Shown here piece after piece: positions 34,626-46,448 of a stretch of DNA of 64,000 bases. Location of the stretch: positions 35,993,001 to 36,057,000 of the forward strand of contig CM074855.1 in the NCBI GenBank assembly GCA_037501455.1, read 5' to 3'. The notes under the pieces were generated by a model. The model made no database searches. It was given only the letters and a program-made list of their open reading frames with translations, and was not told the origin of the DNA. The stretch's first letter is position 1, and each line of letters begins with the position of its first letter. The DNA is from Lantana camara (taxonomy: Eukaryota > Streptophyta > Magnoliopsida > Lamiales > Verbenaceae). The position numbers were made by a program, and so were the translations under genes.

Positions 34626-37579
34626 TTCACTTACATTGTCCTCGTCCTCCTCCTCTCTCTCTTCATCATCGTGATTTTCATAAGTTATAGGAGTGTTTCT
34701 TTTGCTCTTACCGGATCGACCTTTGCTCTTACGCCTTTCGCGAGTTTGTGAAGCATTTATTAGTTGATTAACCGCTTGTGTCTGCATCTCTATTAGCTTC
34801 GTAAGTTGTTCCATTTGCTGCTGCGTTTGTTGTTGCTGCTGCTGCATTTGTTGAGTTATATCGCCTGACATATTACAAAATTGATTATGATATAGTTTGC
34901 ATCCCATTTGAATATAGATAAAATTTAATAATTCACATGATATAGATATAGTTTGAATCCCATTTCTCACGTGAATTAACCAATTTCAAGCAGGCTATTT
35001 CAGTTTTACATGTATAGAATTAACCAATTTCATCCCATTACAATTTTACATGTATAGAATTAACCAATTTCAAGCAGGCTAACAAACCTATTTGAATATA
35101 GATAAAAGTTAATAATTCACATGTGCACACACATATACATATATACATATATATTCACATGCAACCAATTTATCGTATCATCATATATAATTTAATTATG
35201 ATTAATAGTTGATTTTAATGTAGACATGAGTAAATGATAATATTAGTATTGGAAATAAAAAGGAAATTTTTTGAGTTGCTCGTTTAAAAGCATAAATTTG
35301 TGGACTTTTTAAAAGCAATTCCAACAAGCAATAAAGTGCAAAGATTCTCAATACCAAAAAAAGGAATTCAAAAGGTAAGTTCACCTGACACGTTACCCAA
35401 CGCCTCAGTAAGCTGCTCGTTTGTCACGTAGGGGCCACTCTGAGATGATGGAGAGCCTGAAGTGTAATCTGATAATGGTGAAGGTCCTACATTCTTTCTC
35501 TTTGGCATATGATTCATCCCGAGAATCCGACCTTTCTTATCACGTCCCCCGGCAGCTAAAGTCCACAACTCTACAGTGTCAAGCAGTGGACATTCTGGAT
35601 CCTCCAATCGGCGTTGTTCTTGCTCAGCGACTAGTTCATTATACTTCAACTATATATAATTATGAATTAAGTAAAATACAATATACAATTCTTCACTGCA
35701 ACTAGCAATTTATGAATTGATTTTAACATAAATGTGGACAATTAGCAACTGAAAAGAATGTATTTAACTAAAAAAATTATAAATAACTTACAGCAAGGTC
35801 ACGTGTCGCTCCTTCCTTCCAATCTTTAACAGCTTTTCCCTTATCTTCAAGCCTCACATATCCGTCTACAAAGGTATCTTAATGATCAACCTTCTTTTTA
35901 GTTTTTTCTTCCATCATGGCAATGCGCGTGTGCATACTAATCGAACCTCCAGTGTAAACCGATGATCCTTCCTTCGACTTCCTGTTGCGTGCATTTCTTT
36001 CACGCTTAGCCTGATACTCAGGACTACTCCAAAGTGCACGCAATGCTGTATATACCTCATCTAGCATCCAACCTGGCTTCTTCTCACTGTTTCGGATCAT
36101 GTAGTAGATATCCGCCATTCGTAGCCCCAAGTGATGCTTAAATGCCTTGTAGAAATGACCCTCGTACATAAGATCCCAAGTGCAGTACTTCTGTATAATT
36201 CAAAATTAAAAGAAATATATAAAAAATACAACATCAATAATATGTATGTATTCATATTATGTCAATGTTAAATTACCTTCCAGTCTTCAAACCAACTAAC
36301 CAACTCTTGTTCAGGAATATCAATTACAGTATTATAGGGGTGAGTAAGCCTGCTTTTGAATACATTCGTAATCCCTTTGGCCCCATCGTAGTTAGTAACA
36401 TAGCTGCATCCACAAATACAAATATATATTGAGACTATATTTTACTCTACACAATTATCATTTACTTTAACACTGCAACTTAAGTATGATGAGTAACTTG
36501 TACGCCTTTGATTTATAAGTAAGAATGTGTTCTGAAAATATGTCTCTTGAATGAATCTGCAGAAGTGGGATGGGAATATCTTCTTACACTTTGCTCTTAA
36601 AGAAACCTGAACACCATGTCTACAAACAACAATTCTTTCTTGCATTATACATACATCTTAGATTACACACACAAACAATAATGTGTAAAACACGAGGGCC
36701 CCCAAGAGTGATACTTCTTTCAACAATATGGCGTGGTTTTAAATGCCACACATTTTGACACATTTTCTTCTTTGGGGGTGGGGTTGGGGTATTTCATACA
36801 ATTGAATTGCCTAAATAATAAGACTTTCCTCAAGACAAAAGTTTATATTGTTTAGGATTGTGATAAGACTTTTACCTCGTAATAGAAGGGGAAATCAAAT
36901 TACTAAATAATAAAAGTTTATATTGTTTAGGACAGGAAAGGTGGGGGAGGGTATTAACCGGAGGAAATAATGGAGGAGTTTCCTCAAGACAACACATACA
37001 CATGCAGAACATCCATTTCCATTGCAAACTCCCATGGCTTAACAATTTTATAATGCTTAAGACACCTAGAACTAAAAAGAGAATATTAAATTTTAATTAT
37101 GATGAGATATTCAGATTTCAGGGGCAACGAGAAATATTTTTAAGAAATAATAATAGGCTGTAAACTCACTCATGGTCCCTCACGGGTTGTAACATTCTTT
37201 TTCCAGAAATTGTTGTCCAAAGGCCCCTAGATTGTCTTTGAATTGTAGGAGCTCCAATAGGCTCTTGCTCCTCATGCTCCTCCTCTACTTCATTTTCTTC
37301 ATTTATTGGACTGTTAGACGGTGCAGAAGGGGAAGATGTAGACCGATCAACAGTGGGAGATGTAATCGGATCACAGTCAGGAGACGTAATATGATTCTCG
37401 CCCGGTGAGAATGTAGGAGCGACCAATGATGAGGGCGTAGGGGTTAATCTGGGTGTGAACCCAGAAATAGGTCTCGACGTGGATCTCCCCGCTGCATTCG
37501 GTACAAAACTTTTAGTCTTCTTTTTACCGGTTACACTTCTTAAGAAACTCCCCTGTGAACGAGGCGGTTGTTTGTCCAT
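34617..37579 (-). pseudogene. TNPA-like CACTA protein (Transposase_24 type), one premature stop
   Basis: Five exons can be placed on the minus strand: 37579-37170, 36403-36277, 36190-35792, 35649-35385, 34864-34617. All four introns have GT-AG ends and phases agree, giving 482 residues. The N-terminal exon is rich in Ser, Pro and acidic runs; the middle holds a Transposase_24-like domain (TWDLMYEGHFYKAFKHHLG, SEKKPGWMLDEVY); the last exon has a Gln-rich coiled-coil-like stretch followed by a basic patch and an acidic tail. A single in-frame TAA (35881-35879) within exon 3 breaks it; the reading continues sensibly beyond (DTFVDGYVRLEDKGKAVKDW). Proteins of this type bind the subterminal repeats. 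The ATG directly follows a 3' splice site (AATGCAG), so it may share a transcript with the gene upstream. Confidence 0.85.
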
Positions 37580-37693
37580 CTGCATTACAATAAATAACAA
37601 AAAAATCAATATTTTATACAACAAACTAACAGCCTCCAACAAAAAGTAATAAAAATTAAGAGAAATTTGAAATACACATAATTAATAACTAAC

Positions 37694-38430
37694 CAATCAT
37701 AGTCACTATCAACAAATTCTACGCTTTCAGCATCGTTAGATTCCTCATCATCATTAGATCCATCACTTGATATCGAAGGACTAACATAAGAATTAATGGT
37801 GTTCATTTCCCCCTCCTCAACTTCATCTACAACTTGAACTCTATCGGTCAAAATTCCAACATTTTCCTCAAAAGGAATTGCATTGACAACAGCACGATCG
37901 TCATTTTGATAGGCCACTTCAAGGGAATCTTCAACTTCAAACTTTGCTTTTGGCTTTGTTTTTATTACAGCCCACCAGTTAACTTTATCTTTAGTTAGGC
38001 CCGGATAAGGCACAAAGCATACCTGACGGGCATTTTGAGCAATTACAAATGGGTCATACCATTTATATTTACCATTTCGTTTAACCTCAACAATCATGCT
38101 TTCTGCATTGCCAATGCACGTTCCCACTTGACGGGTTGGATCAAACCACTGACACTTAAACAAAACAACCCTTTTTAAAGGTTCTCCCGAATATTCTAAT
38201 TCAATTATTTCTTCCAACATTCCATAATAATCCTTATCATCACTTCCTCCATCAAAATTTCCTTTAACCCACACCCCACTGTTCATTGTTTTCTTTCCAA
38301 CACCCCAGGATCTAGTGTGAAATTTGAAACCGTTCACAAAGTATTTCTGCCAAGTTCTAACTTTTATATACGACTTGCATGAGAGCTGACATAATAATAT
38401 ATCAAAAACTTGATTTTGATCATTAAGAGC
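37694..38430 (-). pseudogene. DUF4216 domain exon at the C-terminal end of the TNP2 region
   Basis: An open stretch from a 3' splice site at 38431 to a donor GTTAGT at 37693. It contains KYFVNGFKFHTRSWG, a DYYGMLEEIIELEY block, VVLFKCQWFDP and YDPFVIAQNARQV, which is the DUF4216 domain found at the C-terminus of plant CACTA transposases. It ends in a Ser/Asp/Glu-rich tail. Joined to the next exon at 37579, the codon across the junction becomes a stop that overlaps the ATG of the TNPA-like frame. Confidence 0.8.
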
Positions 38431-40085
38431 CTATATTAAATAAATGAACTAATGTTAAAATTTATAATCAATATATTAGTTTTTTGTTGTATAAGTTAAA
38501 AGATATATATGTGTCTTACGTATTCTTTGAACCAGCTGGCAAAGTTCTTTTAGATCGCCCCACTTATTTCTTCCCCATCATTGATTTCATGTGCGAAAAA
38601 ATGGCTACATTTGTTGCAACAAATAAGATTTTGGTTAAACAAAAAAAAATTCCAATTTATCGATACGACTAGGTAAATTTAAATTTTTATGATTACTTAC
38701 TCTCGATATACTGAGATTTCCTCACAGTTCAGCAAGATATGTCGTGAGGCTACGTTATATTCTTTCTTATCAGTTATATAACGAGGTATACATGCCCCAG
38801 ATGCACGTCCTGGTTGGTTAAAAATTGAAAAAGTTGGTTCAAGTGATTAATCAACTCCACCATCGTCATTCCGACCAACCCTAGTCCTCATCGAACGCAC
38901 ATGATCTTCAAAATAGAACGAGCAAAAACTTGCTGTTTCACGCCGCAAATAGGCCGCACAAATAGAACCTTCCACTCGTGATTTGTTGTTCACAGTCCTC
39001 TTAATCTTTCCAAGAAACCTATTTATTTGCATAAACATACATATTTATATATTAATTCAATATCACTGACATTTTTTATTTGTATTTATCATTTGACTTT
39101 AACAAAAATAAAATACTTTTCAAACGGATACATCCATCTAAACTGGACTGGGTCTCCATTACGGGGGCTTCATCAATTAAATAAATCGGCAAATGCTCCA
39201 TCACATCAAAAAATGCCGGTGGGAAAATCCTTTCAAGTTTACAAAGGATGATCGGGATATTTTTCTCCATTTTATCAAGATCTTCATGTTTTAAATTACT
39301 TGAACACAAATCCTTGAAAAACTTACTCAATTCTGCTAATGGTTTCCAAACATCATCCAGTAACCCTTTGAACGCGATGGGCAACAATTGCTCCATAAAA
39401 ACATGACAATCGTGGCTCTTCATTCCATGTATCTTAGCTTAACTTACATTAACACATCTTCCGAAGTTAGATGAATAACCATCTGACATGCGTAGTCCTT
39501 TTATCCATTCACATATAGTTCTCTTTTGTTCTAATGTGAATGTATATTTAGCCTTTGGTTTTTCCACGTGTCCATTAGGATTAGACACCAAATGTAGTTC
39601 AGGCCTATTAAACAACTCTTTTATATCCTCACGAGCATTAGCATTATCCTTACCTTTACCCGATATGTCCATAACCGTATTGAAAATGTTATCAAAAATA
39701 TTCTTCTCAATATGCATTACGTCCAGGTTGTGGCACAATAGGAGATCCTTCCAATATGGCAAATCCCAAAAAAATACTACATTTCTTCCAATTATGCCAC
39801 TCACCTACTCCCTGAATTGTTGGATTATGAGGATTCTCCGTGACTTTCGGAAATTCACACACCTGCTCCCACAATTGATGTCCACTCCACTTACAAGGAG
39901 GATGGTCAGTTTCCATACGATTTCTCTTAAAATTTCTTTTATTTCGTCTGTAAGGATGATCCAAGTTCAGGAATTTTCGGTGACAATCAAACTAACTTAG
40001 TTTTCTCCTATTCCTCAAGTAAGTTGCCTTACCCTCTTCTATGCAATAAGGGCACGCTAGTTTTCCCGCAGTGCCCCATCCTGAT

Positions 40086-42910
40086 TGTAACGCCCGAGCG
40101 TGAGGCGCCACATCCCCCGCACCGAGACCCGACCCGCATAGGAAATGGAAAATCCCTATACGTGTCAAATCACGGCCAACGAGGACACAACACACACGCT
40201 AAGCTAGGCGGGAGCTAACCCTTCAACCAAACAATAACCAACATGAAATCAATCGAGAAACAAATGCAATAGCGGAAGCAATAAACATAATTATTCACAT
40301 TGAGCATCTCCAAAAATAGATCAACCTATACAATAAATGGTAGCAACGCCCTCACGGCTCAAAATAACATAATTCGCTCCATACAAATCCAAAATACAAA
40401 ATATAAGTACGAATGAGTGTAAAGGAAATGCTAGACACAAATGCAAGACCTAGACGACTCGAATTCCCGCCTAGCACCTCCAACCCTGCACGAAACAACT
40501 GAAAACAAACCGGGTTCAGTCTAAAAGAGACTGGTGGGTTTAAAAGTGGGGCATAAGTATAAATATCGCGGAATTGAAACATATACATGCAAGCCCTAAT
40601 CCCATAGAAGTTTGATAAGAAATTTCCCGAGCGGGCAAAGCAAATAAAACATCAATGGGATTACGACTATTATATTCATTCATAATTAACATAGGGTTTA
40701 AGGCCCGGCGAGTGGGCATGCATCATCTCCAACCTTCTCCTCATGTCATCATATTCATAATTTCATAAGTTATCATACATAACATATGTGCACATACATA
40801 ATGATCATAATCATTCATATACACCTTCTTCCTCTAGTGGTGGACGAGTTTGCAAGACTCGACCACCTCATACATATTGGCTAGTGAGGTACATGAATCC
40901 TCAAAAGCCCGACTAGCGTTTTCTCGTCAAAACTCTTGACGAGATCCGTTTCGACGTAAAATGGTTGGAACTAGTGCACGGGTTCACCGTCGGCCCTTGC
41001 CTCCCCGGCTTACCACGATACACTAAGCTCCGGGGCCCGTGATCATAACATACATGCAATCTCGCCAAAACATAAGGTAGGTTTTCATAAAGAAGGGCTT
41101 AACAATCGAAAATCATAAGACTCTTTAAAAGACTCGATAATTATAATATAACTTTTGGCTTAAAACGATCACATAAAGGTTATATTGGGTCATGATAACT
41201 ATTAGTAGAGAAACCCACCTCGAACCGACAAAAGAAGACACGAAAGTCTCAAGGACCGGCCTCGTCTCCAACGGGATTAAAATCTGTGCAAGAAAGGCAA
41301 AGTGAGACTCAAAATGACCAATTAAGACGCTCGGCAATGAAATGATCATGATATGATTGCATAAAAGAGTATGTTATGTAATGAACATGTTCATGTACAC
41401 TATTAAGGAATTCAAATCATATAATCAAATATATGTATATATATATATATACACATGCATACATACACAACATGCATGAAACCACAAAATGCATGCAAAC
41501 AGAAGGTGACACGCCCGTGTCACCAACACAAAGCAATCCGTGACACCCCCGTGTCACGGTACAGCGGGACCAGAAATCAGAAGGTGACACGCCCGTGTCA
41601 CCACTACAAGGCAAACCGTGACACCCCCGTGTCACGGTACAACCGAACCAAGCAAACTTGCACCCCCGTGTCACCCTAAAGAAGAAAGGGGTGACACGCC
41701 TGTGACACGCACGCAGCAGAGAAAAAACGCAGCAGAAACAGAGCATAACCAAGACACAACATCTCAACACATTCAAACAACAAAAGACAACTAAGATGCA
41801 AAGAACCCACTTAAAAACAACTCCCAATCATGCTCCCAAAACCTTGAAACATGAGATGTAGTGTGTGGTGATCAATTTATACCAAAACTCCAATAACTCA
41901 TTAATGGTGGCTCATAAATACCTCAACTAACAACTAATAAATCACCATAAATGTAAAGAAGAATCAAAACAATCATTTTCATGCTTGGAATCATTCAAAA
42001 AACTCAAGAATAGAAAGAGATCAACCAAAATGCTCAAAACCTAACTATATATCCATCTTGGCCAAAGCTCATGAAACCATGCTCAATTTTAGGGATGAAT
42101 GAATTAAAATGACTCATATTGAATGTACATAACATATCCAAGCTTACCTTATGGATTAATGGAGGTTTGGAAGGAGATTTGAGCTTGAATCTCCAAGGAG
42201 GGTTTGAGTGACGGGATTTCTGGAATGCAGAGGATGTTTGACCAATTACTCCAAGTGGGAAGGGTTATCTAGGTTTGAGGGATTAATGGCTGAAGAAAGG
42301 GTTGAGTTAGGGTTCCATAGAGTCTAACCATGGTTAATTTGGTCAACAAATGAATAAGTTATGGTCATTATAGTGCAGCAAGGTCAGTTTAGGCGTCCGT
42401 TGTGTGTTTCGGTAGAATTTCGGAGGTTCAAATGGCTTTGGAAAAATATAAGGCTAAGCTCATCAAACTCGAATTTTCGATACGAGTTCAACGAAGTTGA
42501 TGAAACTCGAATCCGAGTTTTCTAGCTCAAGTTATCAAATAAGGAACCAATGGTGCGCTAATTGCTCGTTAGCCCCCGTTTTGGATTCCGAATCAAAATA
42601 AATTCAAAAACTCAATCAAACAAACCCGAAAACATAAAACGAGCATATAACCATATTCATAACACATATAAGTCCAACATCTTAAATTCACACGAAATTC
42701 CGAAATCATTTCACGTAGAAACGACAAGCAAATAATTCGTTCAAGTGCAAATAGTGCAAATAGTTCAAATATTTCAAGTAATTAAATATTTCTCTAATTA
42801 ATGTAATATAAGACAAAGAAATGAAATAACATAATTAAAATAAATTAAACGCGCACGTAATTATCACATAATTTGTACCTGAACGATTTGGGAAAAATCG
42901 GGGCGTCACA
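40086..42910 (-). mobile_element. Solo gypsy LTR S2 inside the TNP2 coding region
   Basis: 2825 bp on the minus strand, starting TGTGACGCCCCGATTTTTC at 42910 and ending GGGCGTTACA at 40086, with a perfect target duplication CTGAT (40081-40085 and 42911-42915). It is nearly collinear with solo LTR S1 on both flanks, but the central module (about 41400-41880) is different. It contains the start-site inverted repeat at 40517-40533 and a palindrome cluster at 41505-41708. Confidence 0.93.
41505..41708. promoter_or_regulatory. Palindrome cluster in solo LTR S2
   Basis: Palindromes of 20 nt (GGTGACACGCCCGTGTCACC) at 41505-41524 and 41583-41602 alternate with 22-nt palindromes (arms CCGTGACAC and GTGTCACGG, centre CCCC) at 41538-41559 and 41616-41637. 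Partial copies follow at 41661-41676 and 41690-41708. The pair is itself duplicated with a 78-bp period. Confidence 0.85.
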
Positions 42911-43520
42911 CTGATAGCGTGCCATAAGCAGGGAAGTCGCTAATAGTCCACATCACTGCGCTCTCATCTGAAAATTTTGTTTTGTCGCCGCATCATAAGT
43001 ACAAACCCCGACTTTCCACAACTCTTTTAACTCATCAATCAATGGCTGCATGTATATATCAATATTCTGTTTTAGGTTTTTAGGCCCAGGAATGATACAT
43101 GTCAGGAACATGTATGGCATAGTCATACACATTTCGGGAGGTAAATTGTACGGTGTCACGATAACCGGCCAACATGAGTAGGGAGCTGCTGATGAGTTAT
43201 ATGGAGTAAAACCATCAGTACACAAAGCCAGCCTTACATTTCGAGGTTCATTGGGAAAATCTGGAAATGTTTCATCAAAATGTTTCCAGGCTTTCCCGTC
43301 ACATGGATGAGACTTTACTCCATCTGGTCGTTGGTCTTTCGAGTGCCATGTCATGTGTGGTGCGGAGCTCATTGAGGCATACAGCCTTTGCAATCTGGGG
43401 ATAAGAGGCAGATAATGTATTCTCTTAACAGCAATTTGTCGTCTCACGCCCTTTTTCTTAGTTGCCTGTATCTTATACCGATCAGCACCACAAAACTTGC
43501 AGCATGTGGCCTCTTAAAGT

Positions 43521-45980
43521 GTTTGTGTTCAACTGCAGCTTCTAAGTTATTTCATAAATAAAATCTTGATCCTATTTCTCCAAATATTCAGTATATTACC
43601 ATTGTTAACATGTCCTACGTTGAATAAAAATCAGACCATGTATTAGTTAGTAAATATCGAAAAAACTCATGAATAAATACTGTATAAGGAACATTTTCAG
43701 CTGTGAATAAATACATGCTACGATTTCAGTGGCAGACTTGTCTTTTTCCATAAAAATTCAACTCATGAACAATTGATTAACTTCCCGTGTAAATTCATGT
43801 TAAATCATTGTCCTGATATATGATATATGATATGCGTGAACCTGATATATGATCATGTATGCACATGTTATATGCGTGAACCTGATATATGATATATGAT
43901 ATGCGTGAACCTTATATATGATCATGTATGCATGTATATGAGTATATAAATATATATATATAGAGAGAAAAAAGCAACCTAAATTCTTGATGTGTAAAAA
44001 AGCAACCTATATAGAAAGAGAAGTTCAAGATAAGCAGAAATTTTAGATAACAGTAAAAAGAACAGCCGCATTTCCCAATATTCTTGATGTGTAAAACATA
44101 CCAACCTAAATATTCCTTCAATAATCAACCTTCTTTTGTCACCGGTTTCAAGCAGGCCTTGCAATGTGCTAATGGTTGGTAAACCGGCTCCAACAGTTGC
44201 TTCGTAGAAGTAATGAGTATACGATTATCGCTGCTGAAACACTGTAGCTTTACCTGAGTTCTAATTAACTTTAGAAGGCCCCTTGTGACATGATTTCAGA
44301 GAGGTCTGCATAAGAAAAATATAAAAAGTACTTGAGAATTCACAATCTAATCGGAATGGAAGATATATCAAGAATAATTAACAAACTCTATAGTCTATAC
44401 TTTCAATAATATTTAGACTCGAGCATTTAAAGATGTTGTACCTTAAAGCTTTTATAGAGCCACCCACTTAATTAATAACCTACATATTTACAAATTTTAA
44501 GGCAACAACAGTAGGTATACAACAATGACAAAGCTAAATTCATTTTAGTTTGATACATCAATGTAAAGTGGCAGCCACGTTTCCATGTCTATCCCATTTT
44601 TCCAACAATAATTGAAGGTAGTAGGCAAGAAAAAAGGGGCCTCATGGCCGCAGTCATTTTCATGACTTTCCCTCCCATAAACTCACGCAACACCCCACAA
44701 AATGCAATGCAGCAGCAGGAAATTAATTGAGCAGGAAATTCAAGCAAAAATATACATATTTTGGCTGCAATTTCAAGCAAAAATATCATAACCCATTTCC
44801 ATATTTTATCACATTTTCATCACCTAAAGTTTATATATAAATATATATATATACATCAACTTATGCAACAATACTAACCAACCAAATTAAAAGACATCAA
44901 AATTTAGCATTCCCCGAACTAAGTATAATTTGAACGAACGAAGAACAATTCTGAAACGAAAACAAGCAACGACTTGAAATTCTTTAGCGTATGAAATATG
45001 AAAACTAACTATGCATGATAAACAGCAGAGAAGAGTGGTCTTATTTGATTGTTTCTTCAACATATAAGTCCGATAAAGCAAAGAAAACAAGAGAACATTG
45101 AAGTCAGTCATTACAAGTGCAATTAATGATGAAAAACATCAACGAAAAGTCGCTGTCCCTGTTGTGGACTGTGCTCTGCTTTTTGTTTCTTTTTACTAAT
45201 TCTTATTTCTTATTTATTTCGTTTTTCTTCTTTCGTATTTTTTAATTGAGGGGTAGATTCTATGAGAAACAAGACAACGAAGAACAAATGCTTACAAGCG
45301 ACGCCTCAAGGATTCCTCTGCAGCAGCAAAGTTTAGGAATCTACAGACCAACGAGCAAGACACAAGATCCTACAGTCAAATGGTACAAAGAAATTAATAA
45401 ATGAATTCAAATTATTAAAGAGAAAATAGAAAAGGTTCAGCATTCATAAATAATAAAACAGACAGAATCAAAAGGCGAACAAGCACAGGCACAGGCACAA
45501 ATGCTATGCAGATACAGGACAATTCTTGATACCTCAGAGGAGGGAAATCTAGGCAGGTTACATTTGCAATCACATGAGGAAATCTGGGCAGGTTGCATTC
45601 GCAATCACATGGTTACTCATGCTTCCCAGAATTATCCTACAGACAGAGATAGTAAAATTCACTTTCTTTGAACAATTCGGAAAGAAAATTCAACCATTTA
45701 CAGAGATAGATAGAGCAAACTCCAGATTCCTTGAGTAATCTTGAAAGAAAATTCAACCATTTACAGAGAGAGTTAAATTGAAGAATAGAAATGTACCGTT
45801 TGCCGAGGCCTCTGAAACTTCAAATCTTCAACAGCTTCAAGTGAAACTTCTCTCTCGCATCTCCCCAGTACAGCTTTATCAGAACGTGTATCTAAGAATC
45901 AATCAATCAATCGACATTCTCAATCTTCACAAACCAACATTCCGATTTCCGAACCGAAAATCTTAAACAAAAATTAAATT
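43521..45980. other. CACTA interior, non-coding (probable first intron and leader)
   Basis: No recognisable coding sequence. Short tandem repeats occur at about 43810-43930 (GATATATGATATGCGTGAACC units), 45545-45612 (a 32-bp duplication of ATCTGGGCAGGTTGCATT-like text) and 45680-45775 (a repeated GAAAGAAAATTCAACCATTT). Because the transposase is read leftwards, this is likely leader and intron sequence. Confidence 0.5.
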
Positions 45981-45984
45981 CCCC

Positions 45985-46145
45985 TTTCTTGGAGGTGACG
46001 ACCGGTAGGCGACGACGGAGGCTAGCGGAGGTGACAGCAAGCGAAGACCGGAGCTGGCGGAGGCGAAGTGAATTCGGCAGTCACAGTGATTCAGGAGCTC
46101 GCGCGTCAATTTGGAAGAGTGAAGGAATTTGGGGCGAAATGAAAT
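45985..46145 (-). promoter_or_regulatory. GC-rich block near the transcription start side of the CACTA element
   Basis: A GC-rich island (GGAGGTGACGACC..., GAAGACCGGAGCTGGCGGAGG) in otherwise AT-rich DNA, upstream of the minus-strand transposase. In maize En/Spm a GC-rich first exon acts as the downstream control region that is methylated when the element is silent; this block sits in an equivalent place. The role is inferred from position and composition. Confidence 0.45.
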
Positions 46146-46224
46146 TTTGCCCTAACTTATCTGAGTATTACTTGTTTGCAGATAGGTTATTAATAAAAAA
46201 TTTAATTTCCAGCTACCAAATACG

Positions 46225-46285
46225 TTAGCTTGACTGGCAGAATGCTGCCCAATATACCATGGGCTCCTGTGTTTGATTCCCAAGC
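46225..46285 (+). other. tRNA-like A-box/B-box sequence in the CACTA end
   Basis: TAGCTTGACTGG (46225-46236) resembles the pol III A box and TGTTTGATTCC (46269-46279) the B box, about 33 bases apart. No clean cloverleaf is evident, so it is a tRNA-derived relic at best. Confidence 0.35.
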
Positions 46286-46448
46286 AATGCCTATTTTTAG
46301 ATGTTTTTTTTTTTTAATACATTTTATACAATCCGACGGGATTCCGTTTTAGTTAATTTCTATTATATGTATTTTTTCGTTAATTTTTAATTTTATTTTT
46401 TATTTAAAATCTATTTTAATTTCTATTTTATATATTATATTTTGAAAA

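Larger units (their letters stand above)
38701..43520 (-). pseudogene. TNP2-like CACTA transposase (Transposase_21 plus DUF4218), broken
   Basis: Minus-strand order: a CCKFCGADRY zinc-like motif (about 43510), then 43447-42953 with LIPRLQRLYAS, ALCTDGFTPY, WPVIVTPYNLPPE and PLIDELKELW; after the solo LTR, GWGTAGKLACPYC (about 40080), CKWSGHQLWEQV (about 39895), HNLDVMHIEKNIFDNIFNTV (about 39730), KSHDCHVFMEQLLPI (39420) and a DUF4218 segment (39038-38850). This is the DDE transposase that cuts CACTA ends. There are at least four frame breaks (near 42955, 39995, 39800, 39440), an in-frame stop at 38849, and the 2.8-kb LTR between LSG and WGTAG codons. The usual N-terminal Transposon-associated domain upstream of 43520 is not visible. 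Confidence 0.9.

Noticed and set aside
39488..40000. 170-codon plus-strand frame
   Set aside because: Antisense to the TNP2-like transposase, whose minus-strand motifs are clear.
43912..44121. Candidate N-terminal exon of the TNP2 protein
   Set aside because: The sequence has no Transposon-associated domain cysteines and is AT-driven.
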